Below, piece by piece: positions 8,946-18,761 of a stretch of DNA of 64,000 bases. How positions within the stretch are numbered: the first letter of the stretch is position 1; every line of letters starts with the position of its first letter. The position numbers and the translations under genes are program-made. Origin of the DNA: Phytohabitans houttuyneae. GTDB taxonomy: Bacteria; Actinomycetota; Actinomycetes; Mycobacteriales; Micromonosporaceae. The notes below the pieces were generated by a model. It searched no databases. It saw nothing but the letters and a program-made list of their open reading frames with translations, and was not told the origin of the DNA. The stretch is taken from positions 496,001 to 560,000 of the forward strand of contig NZ_BLPF01000003.1 of assembly GCF_011764425.1 (NCBI RefSeq). The letters run 5' to 3'.

Positions 8946-9401
8946 CTACGGGCCGCTCGGCGATGTGGTTGTCCGTGCTTCGTCGCGACGAGGCAGCCGG
9001 TCAGGCTCAGGCAGGGAAGGAAGCAATGCCGGCAGGGTGTCGAAGACGAGGGGAAGGCCGCCCAGCTCGCTGATCCTGACCCATGCGATGTCGTCGTGCT
9101 CCTCGGGTGCATGGTTGGTGGGGGAGCCGACCCAGTCGCTGATTTGCCAGACGCTCACGTGGACGGCGTCCTGGCCACTGCCGGCATGCAGGTCGCCCAA
9201 CCGTGACGAGGACTCCGCCACGATGTGAACCCCTAGCTCCTCGTGCATCTCACGCGCGAGGGCCTGTGGCTCCGACTCACCCGTTTCGACGTGTCCGCCG
9301 GGCAGGTCCCAGAGGTCTGGGTACGCCCGGCGGGTCGGGCTGCGGTGTACCAGCAGGACCGCGCCGTTTTCCACGAGTGCGCCGCAGACGACCATATGCA
9401 T
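8946..9401 (-). CDS. NUDIX hydrolase
   Basis: A 151-residue NUDIX enzyme. The box GX5EX7REUXEEXGU is complete at about residues 36-58 (GHVETGE...REMHEELGV), so it should bind Mg2+ and hydrolyse a nucleoside diphosphate linked to another group. LWDLPGGH just before the box is typical of MutT/ADP-ribose-type members, and the specific substrate is not visible. The ATG at 9401 opens MHMVVCGALV at the first strand; an in-frame start at 9452 would add 17 unlikely residues. The C-terminal tail after about residue 130 is proline/arginine-rich and may run into decayed IS DNA. Confidence 0.82.
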   Translation of the reverse strand: MHMVVCGALVENGAVLLVHRSPTRRAYPDLWDLPGGHVETGESEPQALAREMHEELGVHIVAESSSRLGDLHAGSGQDAVHVSVWQISDWVGSPTNHAPEEHDDIAWVRISELGGLPLVFDTLPALLPSLPEPDRLPRRDEARTTTSPSGP

Positions 9402-9808
9402 GGCGGGATTAGAGCACAGGGGTAGGACAAGCTCGCTCCAGCCGGAGGGCACGTGCAGGCATTCGGCTCTGCCGCAAACTGCGTGCTCTGCGGCAGGTCG
9501 ACTGACATCGACGCTCGGCTCCGCATGGCCGCCTCATGCCACTGCTCCTCGACTCATCCGCAGCCGCCATTGCAGAACCGCTGGAAGTGACCTCCAGGCG
9601 CCACCGAGACGGATGCGCCCGCACGAGCAGCAACAGCGGCTGCGGCCGGACACCGCAGCGACGTGACGCGAGACGGACCGCCCAGACAATGGACGGCGCA
9701 CCCTAGCGGGCCGGTGGCTGACGCCACCGACCCGCAGCGCAGGGTGCACTGGCGCGAGTCGAACAAAGGATAGGCGGCTATCCCTTCGACGAACGCAGCG
9801 GCGTCGAG
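9402..9808. other. intergenic, no gene recognised
   Basis: About 400 bp with only short, composition-driven open frames on both strands. I see no repeat, RNA or regulatory pattern I can support. Confidence 0.4.
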
Positions 9809-10063
9809 TCACTCGCGTGGCGGGCGCCGCCGGACAGTTGGCTCGCCGATGTCGCCGTCGCCGTGCACGCCGACGTGCCGTTCCAACGTGCTCTGATCGG
9901 CGTCGAAAATCGACCAGGACACCGGCATCACCGATGAGAGCGCGTCGTGCCGAGATCCGACGGCACGCAGTTCGTAGGCGTCCATTGGCAGGTCTCGATC
10001 ACAAAGCTGCATGATCCACTCTCTGGCAGTCGTTGCTGGATCTTTCGTGTTGTGTTCGGCCAC
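9809..10063 (-). CDS. small hypothetical protein
   Basis: The minus strand reads REWIMQLCDRDLPMDAYELR followed by AVGSRHDALSSVMPVSWSIF and DADQSTLERHVGVHGDGDIG. It looks protein-like (mixed hydrophobic/acidic, sensible codon bias) rather than a shadow frame. I do not recognise the family. The start is uncertain: GTG at 10063 gives 84 residues, and internal ATGs give about 70 or 59. No good ribosome-binding site is visible. It lies inside the decayed block between two IS remnants, so it may be a relic. Confidence 0.4.
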   Translation of the reverse strand: MAEHNTKDPATTAREWIMQLCDRDLPMDAYELRAVGSRHDALSSVMPVSWSIFDADQSTLERHVGVHGDGDIGEPTVRRRPPRE

Positions 10064-10575
10064 CGCGCCGGCAGCGAAATTCGGGAGATGCGGCTGCCGG
10101 GAACGCGTACGAGACTCTGCCGATTCGGTTAACGCTCGTGGGGTGGTTAAAAAGACGCCTATCTGGTCCGGTGGCTCGGCTGCATTTGACATTCCGAGTT
10201 CCTCAATTATGAGGTTTTGTATGGCAGCGGGAACCGACAGGCTCCGTAGGAGCCAAACGAAACCAGAAATGCAGGTCGGCCGGAGGACGAACGTTGCCGC
10301 GACTAGTTCGTGGCTCGATTGCGAGAACGAAGTCGGCACAGGCAGGTCGCCGGACATAGCAACACGCGGTTGTGACGGAGGATTGAGCCGCGCCCCAGCC
10401 GTGGGTGCCTCCGGGTCTTCGCCTTTGGAGGCGAGCGGCGTCGTCGTCGGTAGGCGAACCGAGCGGGACGTCGAGCATGCTCAGGGGAGCTTCAGGTGGT
10501 CGAGGCAGGGCGCTGGCGGGTGGTCCGCGATGGTGCAGGATGGCTCGCGTCCGTCACTTTCCTATACGATTTGGG
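10064..10575. other. intergenic/decayed stretch before the GntR remnant
   Basis: About 510 bp. A long plus-strand open frame crosses it, but its residues look like random translation and codon bias is poor. I see no conserved domain, RNA or repeat. Confidence 0.4.
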
Positions 10576-10989
10576 TGGCGTCAGCATGCAGCAGCGTCGC
10601 GACCGATGTCAACAGGTTCGCGGACGGGAGAAGGGACCTCACGTCCCGAGTTCGCGGCCGGCTTGCCGACGAGGTGTACGACACGCTGCTCGGACACCGG
10701 ATGTCGCTCCGGATCGAGCCCGGCTCCCGCGTGGCGATCGACGTCCTGGCGCGAGAGCTGGGAGTCTCGCAGACGCCAATCCGAGACGCCCTGAACCGCA
10801 TGGAGGCCGAGGGCCTGGTCGTGCGTGTGCCCATGCTGGCTACCGCATTCCCCCTCAAATCACCCGTCGCCGGTTCGAGGACATGCTCGAGGTCCGCCTG
10901 CTCCTCGGTCCCGACAGCGGTCCGGCGAGCGGTTCCGGCGGTTGTTCGACGAGGTCAAGGATGCGGACGGAGTGGCGATGAAGGCTTGA
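10576..10989 (+). pseudogene. frameshifted GntR-family (FadR/FCD type) transcriptional regulator
   Basis: The segment to about 10835 encodes a GntR winged-helix domain (LADEVYDTLLGH, VLARELGVSQTPIRDALNRM, EAEGLVVRV). The expected continuation HAGYRIPPQITRRRFEDMLE, the linker and first helix of an FCD ligand domain, is found in another frame from about 10838. A further shift gives ERFRRLFDEVKDADGVAMKA before a stop at 10987-10989. At least two indels have occurred and most of the roughly 150-residue FCD domain is missing. It is a dead remnant of a metabolite-sensing repressor. Confidence 0.7.
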
Positions 10990-11066
10990 CGGGCGGCCTG
11001 GGCCGAGGAATGATCCAATCGGATCGGATTGGATCGACCTCACCCCCCACATGTGAGGAGAAGCAG

Positions 11067-11636
11067 GTGCCCAGAGCGCTGCTCCTGACCGGCGACGCCG
11101 CCGAGGAGCTCGACACCATGTATCCCTACTACCGCGTGCAGGAGGGCGGCTGGGACGTTGACGTCTCGTCACGGACGATGCGCGACGTGCAGCTGGTCAT
11201 CCACGAGTTCGACCCCAACTCCGATGCCTACGTGGAGAAGAACGGCCGGAAGCTGCCGGTCGACGTGCCCTGGGCCGAGGTCGACGTCGAGCGCTATGAC
11301 GCCCTCATCATCCCCGGTGGCCGTGCCCCCGAGTGGATCCGGGTCGACGCCGACGTCAGGCGCATCACCGAGCACTTCTTCGCGCGCGACCTCCCGATCG
11401 CGCTGGTGTGCCACGGCGCGCAGGTGCCCGCGGTGTACGGGCTGCTGAAGGGTCGAAAGACCGCGTGCTTCCCACCCATCACCGGCGACATGGAAAACGC
11501 GGGCGCGACGGTCATCGACGCTCCCGACGTCGTGGACGGCAACCTCGTCTCCTGCCGGGGGTGGCCCGACATGCCGCAGTTCGGCAGAGCGATGATGGAG
11601 CTCTTTTCGAAGTCGGTCAACTCCGCATCGCCATGA
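11067..11636 (+). CDS. DJ-1/PfpI superfamily protein (class I glutamine amidotransferase-like)
   Basis: A 189-residue protein of the DJ-1/PfpI fold. C115 sits in the nucleophile elbow IALVCHGAQVPA and is followed by H116, and E89 in IIPGGRAPEW is the conserved acidic partner. Members include stress proteases, glyoxalases/deglycases and catalytically silent chaperones; sequence alone does not decide which applies. The GTG at 11067 has GAGGAG seven bases upstream and starts at the first strand (PRALLLTGD). An open frame continues far upstream through the GntR remnant, but this is read-through of a decayed region and not one protein. The gene looks intact inside the degenerate block. Confidence 0.82.
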   Translation: MPRALLLTGDAAEELDTMYPYYRVQEGGWDVDVSSRTMRDVQLVIHEFDPNSDAYVEKNGRKLPVDVPWAEVDVERYDALIIPGGRAPEWIRVDADVRRITEHFFARDLPIALVCHGAQVPAVYGLLKGRKTACFPPITGDMENAGATVIDAPDVVDGNLVSCRGWPDMPQFGRAMMELFSKSVNSASP

Positions 11637-11861
11637 CCACCTGACCGCCCGGTGACGGCACTTCGCCCGACGTTCGTCGTCGGCTATGCGATCTGGGCGT
11701 GGCAGTTTACCGCGCGGCGGGAAAGGAACTGGTCAACGCTCGCCCGGGTCGAATTGGGCGCGGGATCGCACTAAACGATTAATTCCAAGGGGTAGCGGCA
11801 GCGAGAAGGAGCAAGGCGGCCATGATCGACGTTGCTGAGCAACGATGACCATGGAGGCCAC

Positions 11862-12718
11862 GTGCACGTCGATCTGGACACCTCGGCACCGCACTGTACG
11901 TGAAGATCGACGATGAGCTGAAGATCATCGACGCTGAGTTGATTACCGTCGCGATGTTGCAGGTCCTGCTCAGCCACCACCACGAGACCCGGTGGCTACG
12001 CCGAGCCCGCAAGGACAACCCGCATCTGTTCCCGTACCTGCCCGAACAGCCCGGCTACACAAGCGGCTACGAGCCCTGACCACACAACTGGCATACCCTG
12101 ACCGGCCTGCTGGCCACGGACACCGACCTGTGGCAAGACCCGATCCGGATCGCCGACTCCACCGCCGTGCCATGCGGCACCTCCCGCACCACCGCCCAAC
12201 ACTCCGACCTGGCCGGCTGGGCCGGATACGGCTACTGCGCCTCCCACTCCGCAAATTCGGGGACTACGGCTAGACCTGGTCACCGTGCACGGCCTGCCCG
12301 TCGCGTTCGCCCTGGCCAGCTCAAAAGCCGACGAACGTGACGTGCTCATCGACCGGGTCTCGTTACAGCCGAACAGGTTCCACCACCCTGACGGGTTGAT
12401 TCTGGCCGTGGACAAGGGATACCGCGACCGCGCCACCGAAACCTGGCTCAACGAAGCCAACATCGCCGTTGTCCGACCCGCCTACTGGACCGAACCCGCC
12501 CGCCCTGGCCGCACTCTGCCACGCGCAGTACGACAAAGCGTCGAATCGGTCCACGACACCCTCAAATACCAACTCGACCTGGAACGACACGGCGGACGAA
12601 CCCGGCCGGAGTCACCGCACGCGTCCTACAGCGCATCCTCGCCATGACCGCCGCCATCTGGCACAACTGGCACACCGGCCAACCCATCATGCGGTCGCTG
12701 ATCGCGTACGACCACTAA
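11862..12718 (+). pseudogene. inactivated IS982-family transposase
   Basis: Pieces of an IS982-type transposase follow each other in three frames. They are VHVDLDT..LYVKIDDELK, TRWLRRARKDNPHLFPYLPE, HKRLRALT, ADSTAVPCGTSRTT..SDLAGWAGYGYCASHS, then LVTVHGLPVAFALASSKADE. After these come LILAVDKGYRDRATETWLNE and a C-terminus ending IWHNWHTGQPIM..LIAYDH with TAA at 12716-12718. At least four frameshifts separate them and stop codons interrupt the product. The acidic DDE segments survive only as fragments. No clear terminal inverted repeats remain. It lies directly upstream of the ThuA operon. Confidence 0.75.
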
Positions 12719-12795
12719 CTCCTGGAATAGATCGTCTAGCACGGATGCAATCCCAACGGTTCCCGGTCCATCGGGAAGAGGAGGAGAACCTCGCA

Positions 12796-15700
12796 ATGAG
12801 AAAGCGCACGTTATACGCGTGTGGGCTCGCAGGGCTGGTCGCTGCAGCGGCGCTGCCGCTGCCGTCCGCACCTGCCGCCAAGGCCGCACCACCAGACGCC
12901 GGCTTCAAGGTGCTCGTGGTGCGCAGCACCCAGGACGCAGTGTCGTCGGCCGGCGTGGCCGCGATCCGGGATGCGGCCAGAACCGGTGATTTCACGGTCG
13001 TGGCGCCCGCGCCCGCTGACATAGGCGACCATTTCACGGAGAAGAAGCTGGAGCAGTACCGCGCGGTCGTGTTCTTGAACACGGGTCTCGCGAGCCCGCT
13101 CACGGACGCGCAACGCGCGAACTTCGAGAGCTACTTCCGCAACGGTGGCGGCTTCGTCGGCGTCGGCTCGGCGGTCGAGACCGACGAGTCATGGTCGTTC
13201 CTGACTGACGTCCTGGGGACGCGTGCGTCCAGCAGGACCGGCGTGCAATCGGGTGACGTGAAGGTCGCCGACCGCGTCCACGACGCGAGCAAGGATCTGC
13301 CGCAAATCTGGTCGCGGACCGACAACTGGTACAACTTCACGAAGAACGTCCGCGGGTTGTCACACGTCCTCACTACCGTCGTCGAGGACCCGTTCGGGCC
13401 GCAGCCCCAGGGCGCCAACCTCGACGGGATCGCCGGGGGAACCATGGGCGCCGATCACCCGGTCTCGTGGTGCAAGGACTTCCAGGGCGGCCGCTCGTTC
13501 TACACCGGCCTGGGCAACACGGCCGCGAGCTTCGACGCCGGCCTCACCAAGCACCTCAAGGGCGCGATCGGCTGGGCCGCGGGCAAGGCCGACCCGGTCT
13601 ACAGCGACTGCGGCGCGACCGTGCTGGCCAACTACCAGCAGACGAAGATCGGCTCGCCGCCGAACCTGCAGGAGCCGATCGGCTTCGACCAGCTGCCGGA
13701 CGGCCGCGTTCTGCAGACGGATCGCCTCGGCTCGCTGCGCATGCACGACTCGACCACAGGCGTCACCACGGTCGTCGCCAACTTCGCCGACCCGAGCCTG
13801 CCGATGACGCAGCAGATCTACTCCGCGGGCGAGGACGGGCTCTACGGCCCGGCGGTCGACGCCAACTTCGCGACCAACAAGTGGGTCTACCTCTACTACT
13901 CGGGGAAGGAGGTCACCGACGTCAAGCTGAGCGACGGATCGGTCGTCACCCAGATCACGCCGAACACCACCCCGCCGAACGTGGCGGCGTCCAAGACCGC
14001 GTGGGACCCGTACGTGGGCTATTTCCAGCTCAGCCGCTTCAAGTTCGTCGACGCCACCGACAGCGCGCCGGCGCACCTCGACATGGGCTCCGAGCAGCAG
14101 ATCATGCGCGTGCCGGTCAACCGCCAGGAGTGCTGCCATGTCGCGGGCGACATCGACTTCGACAAGCACGGCAACCTCTGGATGGTCACCGGCGACGACA
14201 CGCCCGCGGGCGGCATCAACGGCGGCGGCTACGCGCCGTACAACTCGCAGAAGACCGACGAGCAGCAGACCGTACGCGTCACCAACGCGACGGGCGGCAC
14301 GTTCACGCTGACCTTCGAGGGCCAGACGACGGAGCCGATCGCGTGGAACGCGGATCGCAATGCGATCGACGCGGCGCTCGAGGCGCTCTCGAACATCGAG
14401 GCGGATGAGATCCAGACCAGCGGCGGCCCGGTCAACACGTCGAACGTCAACGTGTTCTTCCGCCGCGGCAAGCAGCAGTCCGATCAGGCGCAGATCACCG
14501 CCGACGGCGCCGGTCTGACCGGCACCGCCACGCCGGCGATCGCCACCAGCACGGCGCAGGCGGGCGGCTGGTACCAGCGGCTCACCGGTGACGCGCGCCG
14601 CAGCGCGCTGAACACCAACGACCTGCGCGGCAAGGTGCTGCGGATCAAGGTCAAGGACGGCAGCATCTCCGCCGCCGACGCCAACAAGGTCGACTTCGGC
14701 TCCGGCACGGGCGCCTACTCGATCCCGTCGGGCAACCTGTTCCCGCTGGTCGGGGGCGCGCCGCAGGACAAGACGCGGCCGGAGGTCTACGCGATGGGAT
14801 TCCGCAACCCGTTCCGGATCCAGGTCGACGAGAACGACGTGGCCTACATCGGCGACTACTCGCCCGACGCCCAGACACCGCAGCGCTCGCGCGGCCCGTC
14901 GGGCACCGGCCGCTACGAGATCGTGCGCAAGCCGTCCAACTACGGCTGGCCGACGTGCTACAAGCGCGACCTCGCGCACTACGAGTGGAATTTCCACGAG
15001 TTCGCGCCCGGCACCACCACCGCGGGCACGCCGCTGAACAACCCGCCTCAGAAGTTCGACTGCGACGGGCCGACGCAGCGCAACGACTCGCTGTGGAACA
15101 TTGAGGGCGGTCCGACGGTCGAGCCGGGTCTCCGGGACGTCCCGCCGGTCACCGACCCGGACATCTGGTACTCCTACCGCGACAACAACACGACCACGCC
15201 GCTCGGCACCCCGTGCGAGGCCTACTACGCGCCGACCCCGGGCCCGATCGCGCCCGGCTCGACGACCGAATGCCCGCGGCTGTTCCCCGAGCTTTTCACC
15301 GGTGGCGTCGGTCCGCACGGGGTCACGAAGTACCACTACGACCCGGCGAACCCGAACCCTAACAAGTTCCCGCCGTACTACGACGACTCGGTGATCATCA
15401 GCGAGTGGACGCAGGACACGCTGCGCGAGGTCAAGCTCGACAATCAGAACAACCAGATCCAGAAGATCAACAACTTCCTGGATTGCGGCAGCCGTGCGAA
15501 CGCCGGGGCAGGCAGGTTCCGGTTCGAGTGCGACAACCCGATGGACATGCAGTTCGGTTCTGACGGCGCGTTCTACATGCTGACCTACGGCAACGGGTTC
15601 AACGTCATCAGCCCCGACGCGGGCATGTACAAGTGGGAGTACGTCAAGGGCAAGCGCGCGCCGAAGGCCGTGCTCACCACGGACCGCACCGACGGCTCAA

Positions 15701-16677
15701 CGCCGCTGACCGTGAACTTCTCCAGCGCCGGCTCGCTGGATGAGGATCCCGGCGACTCGATCCGCTACGAGTGGAACTTCGGCGACGGCTCGGCGATCGA
15801 GACCGACCCGAACCCGACACACACCTACACGCAGTCCGGCCGCTACACGGCCGTGCTGACCGTGCTGGACTCGTCCGGCAAGCAAACCTCGACCAGCACC
15901 GTGATCACCGTGGGCAACACGAGCCCGACTGTGGTCGTCAATACGCCGGTGGAGGGCGGGACGTTCGTGTTCGGCGACGACATCCCGTTCTCGGTCACGG
16001 TCACCGACCCCGAGGACGGGACGGTGAACTGCTCCGAGGTGCAGGTGACGTTCGTGCTCGGCCACGACGCGCACGGCCACGCCGAGGAGTCCGTCAACGG
16101 CTGCTCGGGCGTGCTCCACACGGTCGCCGACGACGTCTCACACGGCGGCAACGTCTCCGGCGTGGTCCAGGCGCGCTACACCGACCACGGCGGTCCCGGC
16201 GGCGTCCCACAGCTGACCACGACCGGCCAGCACCAGATCCGCCAGAAACACCAGGAGGTGGAGTTCGTCGTCAACCAGTCCGGCACCAACACGGCGTCCA
16301 ACACCGACGGCGGCGCCGGCGTGCACCGCGGCAGCCTGGGATCGGGCGACTGGCTCCAGCTCAACGGCCCATTCAACCTGACCAACATCGATTCGATCAC
16401 GTTCCGCGTGGCGGACGCGGCGACCGGCCGCACGCCCGGGTCGCCGCTGGCGGCAATCGAGGTCCGTCAAGACTCGCTCACCGGCCCGATCGTGACGACG
16501 GCCAACCTCGTGTCCACCGGCGGGACGGGAACCTGGACGAGCCAGACGTTCCCGGTCTCGATGTCCGGGACGCATGAGCTGTTCCTGGTGTTCCGCCCAG
16601 TCACGGGCGGCGCCACGGGCGGCAACCTGTTCAACCTCAACTGGGCCGAGTTCGTCGGCACGGGCATCGGCAGCTAG
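12796..16677 (+). CDS. large secreted ThuA-domain / glucose-sorbosone dehydrogenase / PKD fusion
   Basis: A 1293-residue exported protein. Residues 1-31 are a Sec signal peptide (RKR, hydrophobic core, AKA-A). A ThuA-like domain (about 37-262, FKVLVVRST..., RNGGGFVGVG) is followed by a glucose/sorbosone dehydrogenase beta-propeller (about 290-850; GFDQLPDGRVLQTDR, GEDGLYGPA, MGFRNPFR, NYGWPTCY). A PKD domain (about 953-1042, YEWNFGDGS) and a C-terminal CBM6-like beta-sandwich (about 1155-1290) complete it. The propeller family oxidises sugars or related alcohols with PQQ, and ThuA-type proteins belong to sugar catabolism. Combined extracellular sugar or glycan processing is an inference. An extra ~100-residue beta domain is inserted in the propeller (see findings). 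GAGGAGAA precedes the ATG. It forms an operon with the next ThuA gene (39-bp gap). Confidence 0.88.
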   Translation: MRKRTLYACGLAGLVAAAALPLPSAPAAKAAPPDAGFKVLVVRSTQDAVSSAGVAAIRDAARTGDFTVVAPAPADIGDHFTEKKLEQYRAVVFLNTGLASPLTDAQRANFESYFRNGGGFVGVGSAVETDESWSFLTDVLGTRASSRTGVQSGDVKVADRVHDASKDLPQIWSRTDNWYNFTKNVRGLSHVLTTVVEDPFGPQPQGANLDGIAGGTMGADHPVSWCKDFQGGRSFYTGLGNTAASFDAGLTKHLKGAIGWAAGKADPVYSDCGATVLANYQQTKIGSPPNLQEPIGFDQLPDGRVLQTDRLGSLRMHDSTTGVTTVVANFADPSLPMTQQIYSAGEDGLYGPAVDANFATNKWVYLYYSGKEVTDVKLSDGSVVTQITPNTTPPNVAASKTAWDPYVGYFQLSRFKFVDATDSAPAHLDMGSEQQIMRVPVNRQECCHVAGDIDFDKHGNLWMVTGDDTPAGGINGGGYAPYNSQKTDEQQTVRVTNATGGTFTLTFEGQTTEPIAWNADRNAIDAALEALSNIEADEIQTSGGPVNTSNVNVFFRRGKQQSDQAQITADGAGLTGTATPAIATSTAQAGGWYQRLTGDARRSALNTNDLRGKVLRIKVKDGSISAADANKVDFGSGTGAYSIPSGNLFPLVGGAPQDKTRPEVYAMGFRNPFRIQVDENDVAYIGDYSPDAQTPQRSRGPSGTGRYEIVRKPSNYGWPTCYKRDLAHYEWNFHEFAPGTTTAGTPLNNPPQKFDCDGPTQRNDSLWNIEGGPTVEPGLRDVPPVTDPDIWYSYRDNNTTTPLGTPCEAYYAPTPGPIAPGSTTECPRLFPELFTGGVGPHGVTKYHYDPANPNPNKFPPYYDDSVIISEWTQDTLREVKLDNQNNQIQKINNFLDCGSRANAGAGRFRFECDNPMDMQFGSDGAFYMLTYGNGFNVISPDAGMYKWEYVKGKRAPKAVLTTDRTDGSTPLTVNFSSAGSLDEDPGDSIRYEWNFGDGSAIETDPNPTHTYTQSGRYTAVLTVLDSSGKQTSTSTVITVGNTSPTVVVNTPVEGGTFVFGDDIPFSVTVTDPEDGTVNCSEVQVTFVLGHDAHGHAEESVNGCSGVLHTVADDVSHGGNVSGVVQARYTDHGGPGGVPQLTTTGQHQIRQKHQEVEFVVNQSGTNTASNTDGGAGVHRGSLGSGDWLQLNGPFNLTNIDSITFRVADAATGRTPGSPLAAIEVRQDSLTGPIVTTANLVSTGGTGTWTSQTFPVSMSGTHELFLVFRPVTGGATGGNLFNLNWAEFVGTGIGS

Positions 16678-16716
16678 CGAACCCACCCGTATAGCGGCAA
16701 GAGAGAGAAGACACTC

Positions 16717-18753
16717 ATGCGAAGAAGATTTCGAACATCGGCAGTGGTCGTCTGCGTGACGGCGGCCGCATTGCTCCCCGCGGCACCGTCGTGGGCACTG
16801 GAAACGACACCGCCGACGATCAACGCGGCGACGCTGTCGCCCGCTGCGCCGACCGGCCAGAACAACTGGTACCGCGGCCCGGTGACGCTGAACGTGTCGG
16901 CGACCGACGACGTCGGCATCGCCAAGTTCCAGTACTCGCTCAACGGCGGCGCCGCCTACATCGACGTGCCCGTCGAGGGCGCGCCGGCGTCGGCCACGGC
17001 GTCGGCGGTGATCACGCAGGAAGGCAACACCAGCGTCCGGTACCGCGCGGTCGACACGTCCGGAAACATCTCGGCGTTCCGCTCGATCTCGGTCCGGATC
17101 GACACGCGCGCGCCGGCTGCATCGTACCCGGCGATCACCGACGGTCACGTCGGTCACGTCGCCACACTTATCCCGACGCGCACGGACCCCGCCCCCGGCT
17201 CGGGCGGAGTGGCTGTGCTGAACATGTACCTGGACGGCAAGCTGGTCCCGCCGTTGCCGGTGCAGACCGCCGACCTGTCGTTCGGCGTGCACACGCTCGC
17301 GGTGCATCTCTCCGACGCTGCTTCCAACAGCGCGAAGTACACGCAGACGTTCATCGTGACGACGTCGTTCGCGGACGTCGGCACGCTGATCGGCCGGTTC
17401 GTGACCGCCGGCAGTGTCTCGGCGGAGGTCGGCGCGGCGCTCCAAGCCAAGCTCGACCAGTCGAAGGCGCTCGCCGACGCCGGTTCGGCCAAGCGCGCGG
17501 GCCAGGTCCTGAACGAGTTCGTCTCGATCGCCGGCGACCAGATCGCGCCCGGCTCGGCCCGCAGCACACTCGTGGGCGATGCGCGTTACCTGATCGACCA
17601 GCTCAACGGCCGGCTCGCGCCGGAGCCCGCGACGGGCCTCGCGTCTGAGCCCGCGGAGGGCCCGAAGTTCATCCCGGACCCGGTGCTCGCCCCGCTCCCG
17701 CACAACCCGGACGCCGACTACAACGTCCTGGTCTTCTCCAGGACGACGGGCTTCCGGCACGACCACATCCCGCACACCGTGGCCGCGATCCAGAAGCTCG
17801 GCATCGCGCACAACTTCAACGTCGACGTCTACGACCCGCAACTGCCGACCGTCACGCTGCCCACGAGCCCGTTCCTGAGCCTCGACACGCTCAAGCAGTA
17901 CGACACGATCGTCTTCGAGTCCAACGTCGGGCACCCGGGCCCGCTCAATGCGAGCACCGAGCAGCCGAACTTCGAGGCCTACATGAACCAGGGCGGCGGC
18001 TATGTCGGCATCCACGGCGCCGCCGACTCGTTCGAGATCGGCACCTGGCCGTGGTACGGCAACCTCGTCGGTGGGTTCTTCACCAACCATCCGAACGGCC
18101 AGAACGGGTTCGGCCAGTGCGGCAGCTGCATCCACACCGAGGTGGTGACCGAAGACAACACGCACCCGGCGACCGCGCATCTGCCTGCCCGGTGGATGAC
18201 GGTCGACGAGCTCTACAACTTCGACCGCAACATGCGGGCCGACGTGCACACGCTGCTGAGCCTCAACGAGGCCAGCTACCAGCGCAGCCTCAACAGCGGC
18301 AACGCGGCCACCAACCCGCTGCGGCTGATGAACGGCGACCACCCGATCGCGTGGTGCCAGAACTGGGGCGGTGGCAAGGCGTTCTCGAACATCCTCGGCC
18401 ACTTCCGGACGCAGTACTACGACGACTCGTTCATGCAGATCATCCTCGGCGGGATCGAGACGACCGCCGACCGCACGGACGCCAACTGCTCGTCCTACCG
18501 CGAGACCAGCCTGCTGATCGAGGCTGACCGAGCGGCCGGGCTGCTGACCGCGGACGCCGCGGACGCCGCCGATGCCGCCCTGGACATCGCGCGGGACAGC
18601 TACCTGGCAACCAACTACACCACCGCCATCCCGGCGCTGAACTCGATCGTCGACCTGGCGAACGACGAGGCCTCCGGCGACGCTGCGGCGCGTTCCGAGC
18701 TCGCGCGGCAGGCGCGCGCGCTGCGGGAGTGGATGCAGAACCTCAACCGCTGA
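16717..18753 (+). CDS. secreted ThuA-domain protein with Ig-like and FIMAH-type modules
   Basis: A 678-residue exported protein. A signal peptide (about 1-28, ending SWA) precedes an OmpL47/Ig-like beta domain (about 30-125, WYRGPVTLNVSATDDVG..) and a second beta segment. A helical FIMAH-like module follows (about 218-300, LIGRFVTAGSV...ARYLIDQL). The ThuA domain comes next (about 333-575: YNVLVFSRTTGFRHDHIP, GGGYVGIHGA, HPIAWCQNWGGGKAF), then a second helical repeat at the C-terminus. ThuA proteins are linked to trehalose and other sugar use, but their exact reaction is unsettled. The gene is 39 bp after the ThuA-dehydrogenase gene and ends in a strong terminator, so the pair is an operon. 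Both proteins carry ThuA, which suggests joint action outside the cell on one substrate. Confidence 0.87.
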   Translation: MRRRFRTSAVVVCVTAAALLPAAPSWALETTPPTINAATLSPAAPTGQNNWYRGPVTLNVSATDDVGIAKFQYSLNGGAAYIDVPVEGAPASATASAVITQEGNTSVRYRAVDTSGNISAFRSISVRIDTRAPAASYPAITDGHVGHVATLIPTRTDPAPGSGGVAVLNMYLDGKLVPPLPVQTADLSFGVHTLAVHLSDAASNSAKYTQTFIVTTSFADVGTLIGRFVTAGSVSAEVGAALQAKLDQSKALADAGSAKRAGQVLNEFVSIAGDQIAPGSARSTLVGDARYLIDQLNGRLAPEPATGLASEPAEGPKFIPDPVLAPLPHNPDADYNVLVFSRTTGFRHDHIPHTVAAIQKLGIAHNFNVDVYDPQLPTVTLPTSPFLSLDTLKQYDTIVFESNVGHPGPLNASTEQPNFEAYMNQGGGYVGIHGAADSFEIGTWPWYGNLVGGFFTNHPNGQNGFGQCGSCIHTEVVTEDNTHPATAHLPARWMTVDELYNFDRNMRADVHTLLSLNEASYQRSLNSGNAATNPLRLMNGDHPIAWCQNWGGGKAFSNILGHFRTQYYDDSFMQIILGGIETTADRTDANCSSYRETSLLIEADRAAGLLTADAADAADAALDIARDSYLATNYTTAIPALNSIVDLANDEASGDAAARSELARQARALREWMQNLNR

Positions 18754-18761
18754 CCGTTCAC

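Noticed and set aside
10011-11636. One 541-codon frame joining the GntR segment to the DJ-1 protein
   Set aside because: The GntR part changes frame at about 10838, the junction has no protein-like sequence, and the DJ-1 gene has its own ribosome-binding site and start at 11067.
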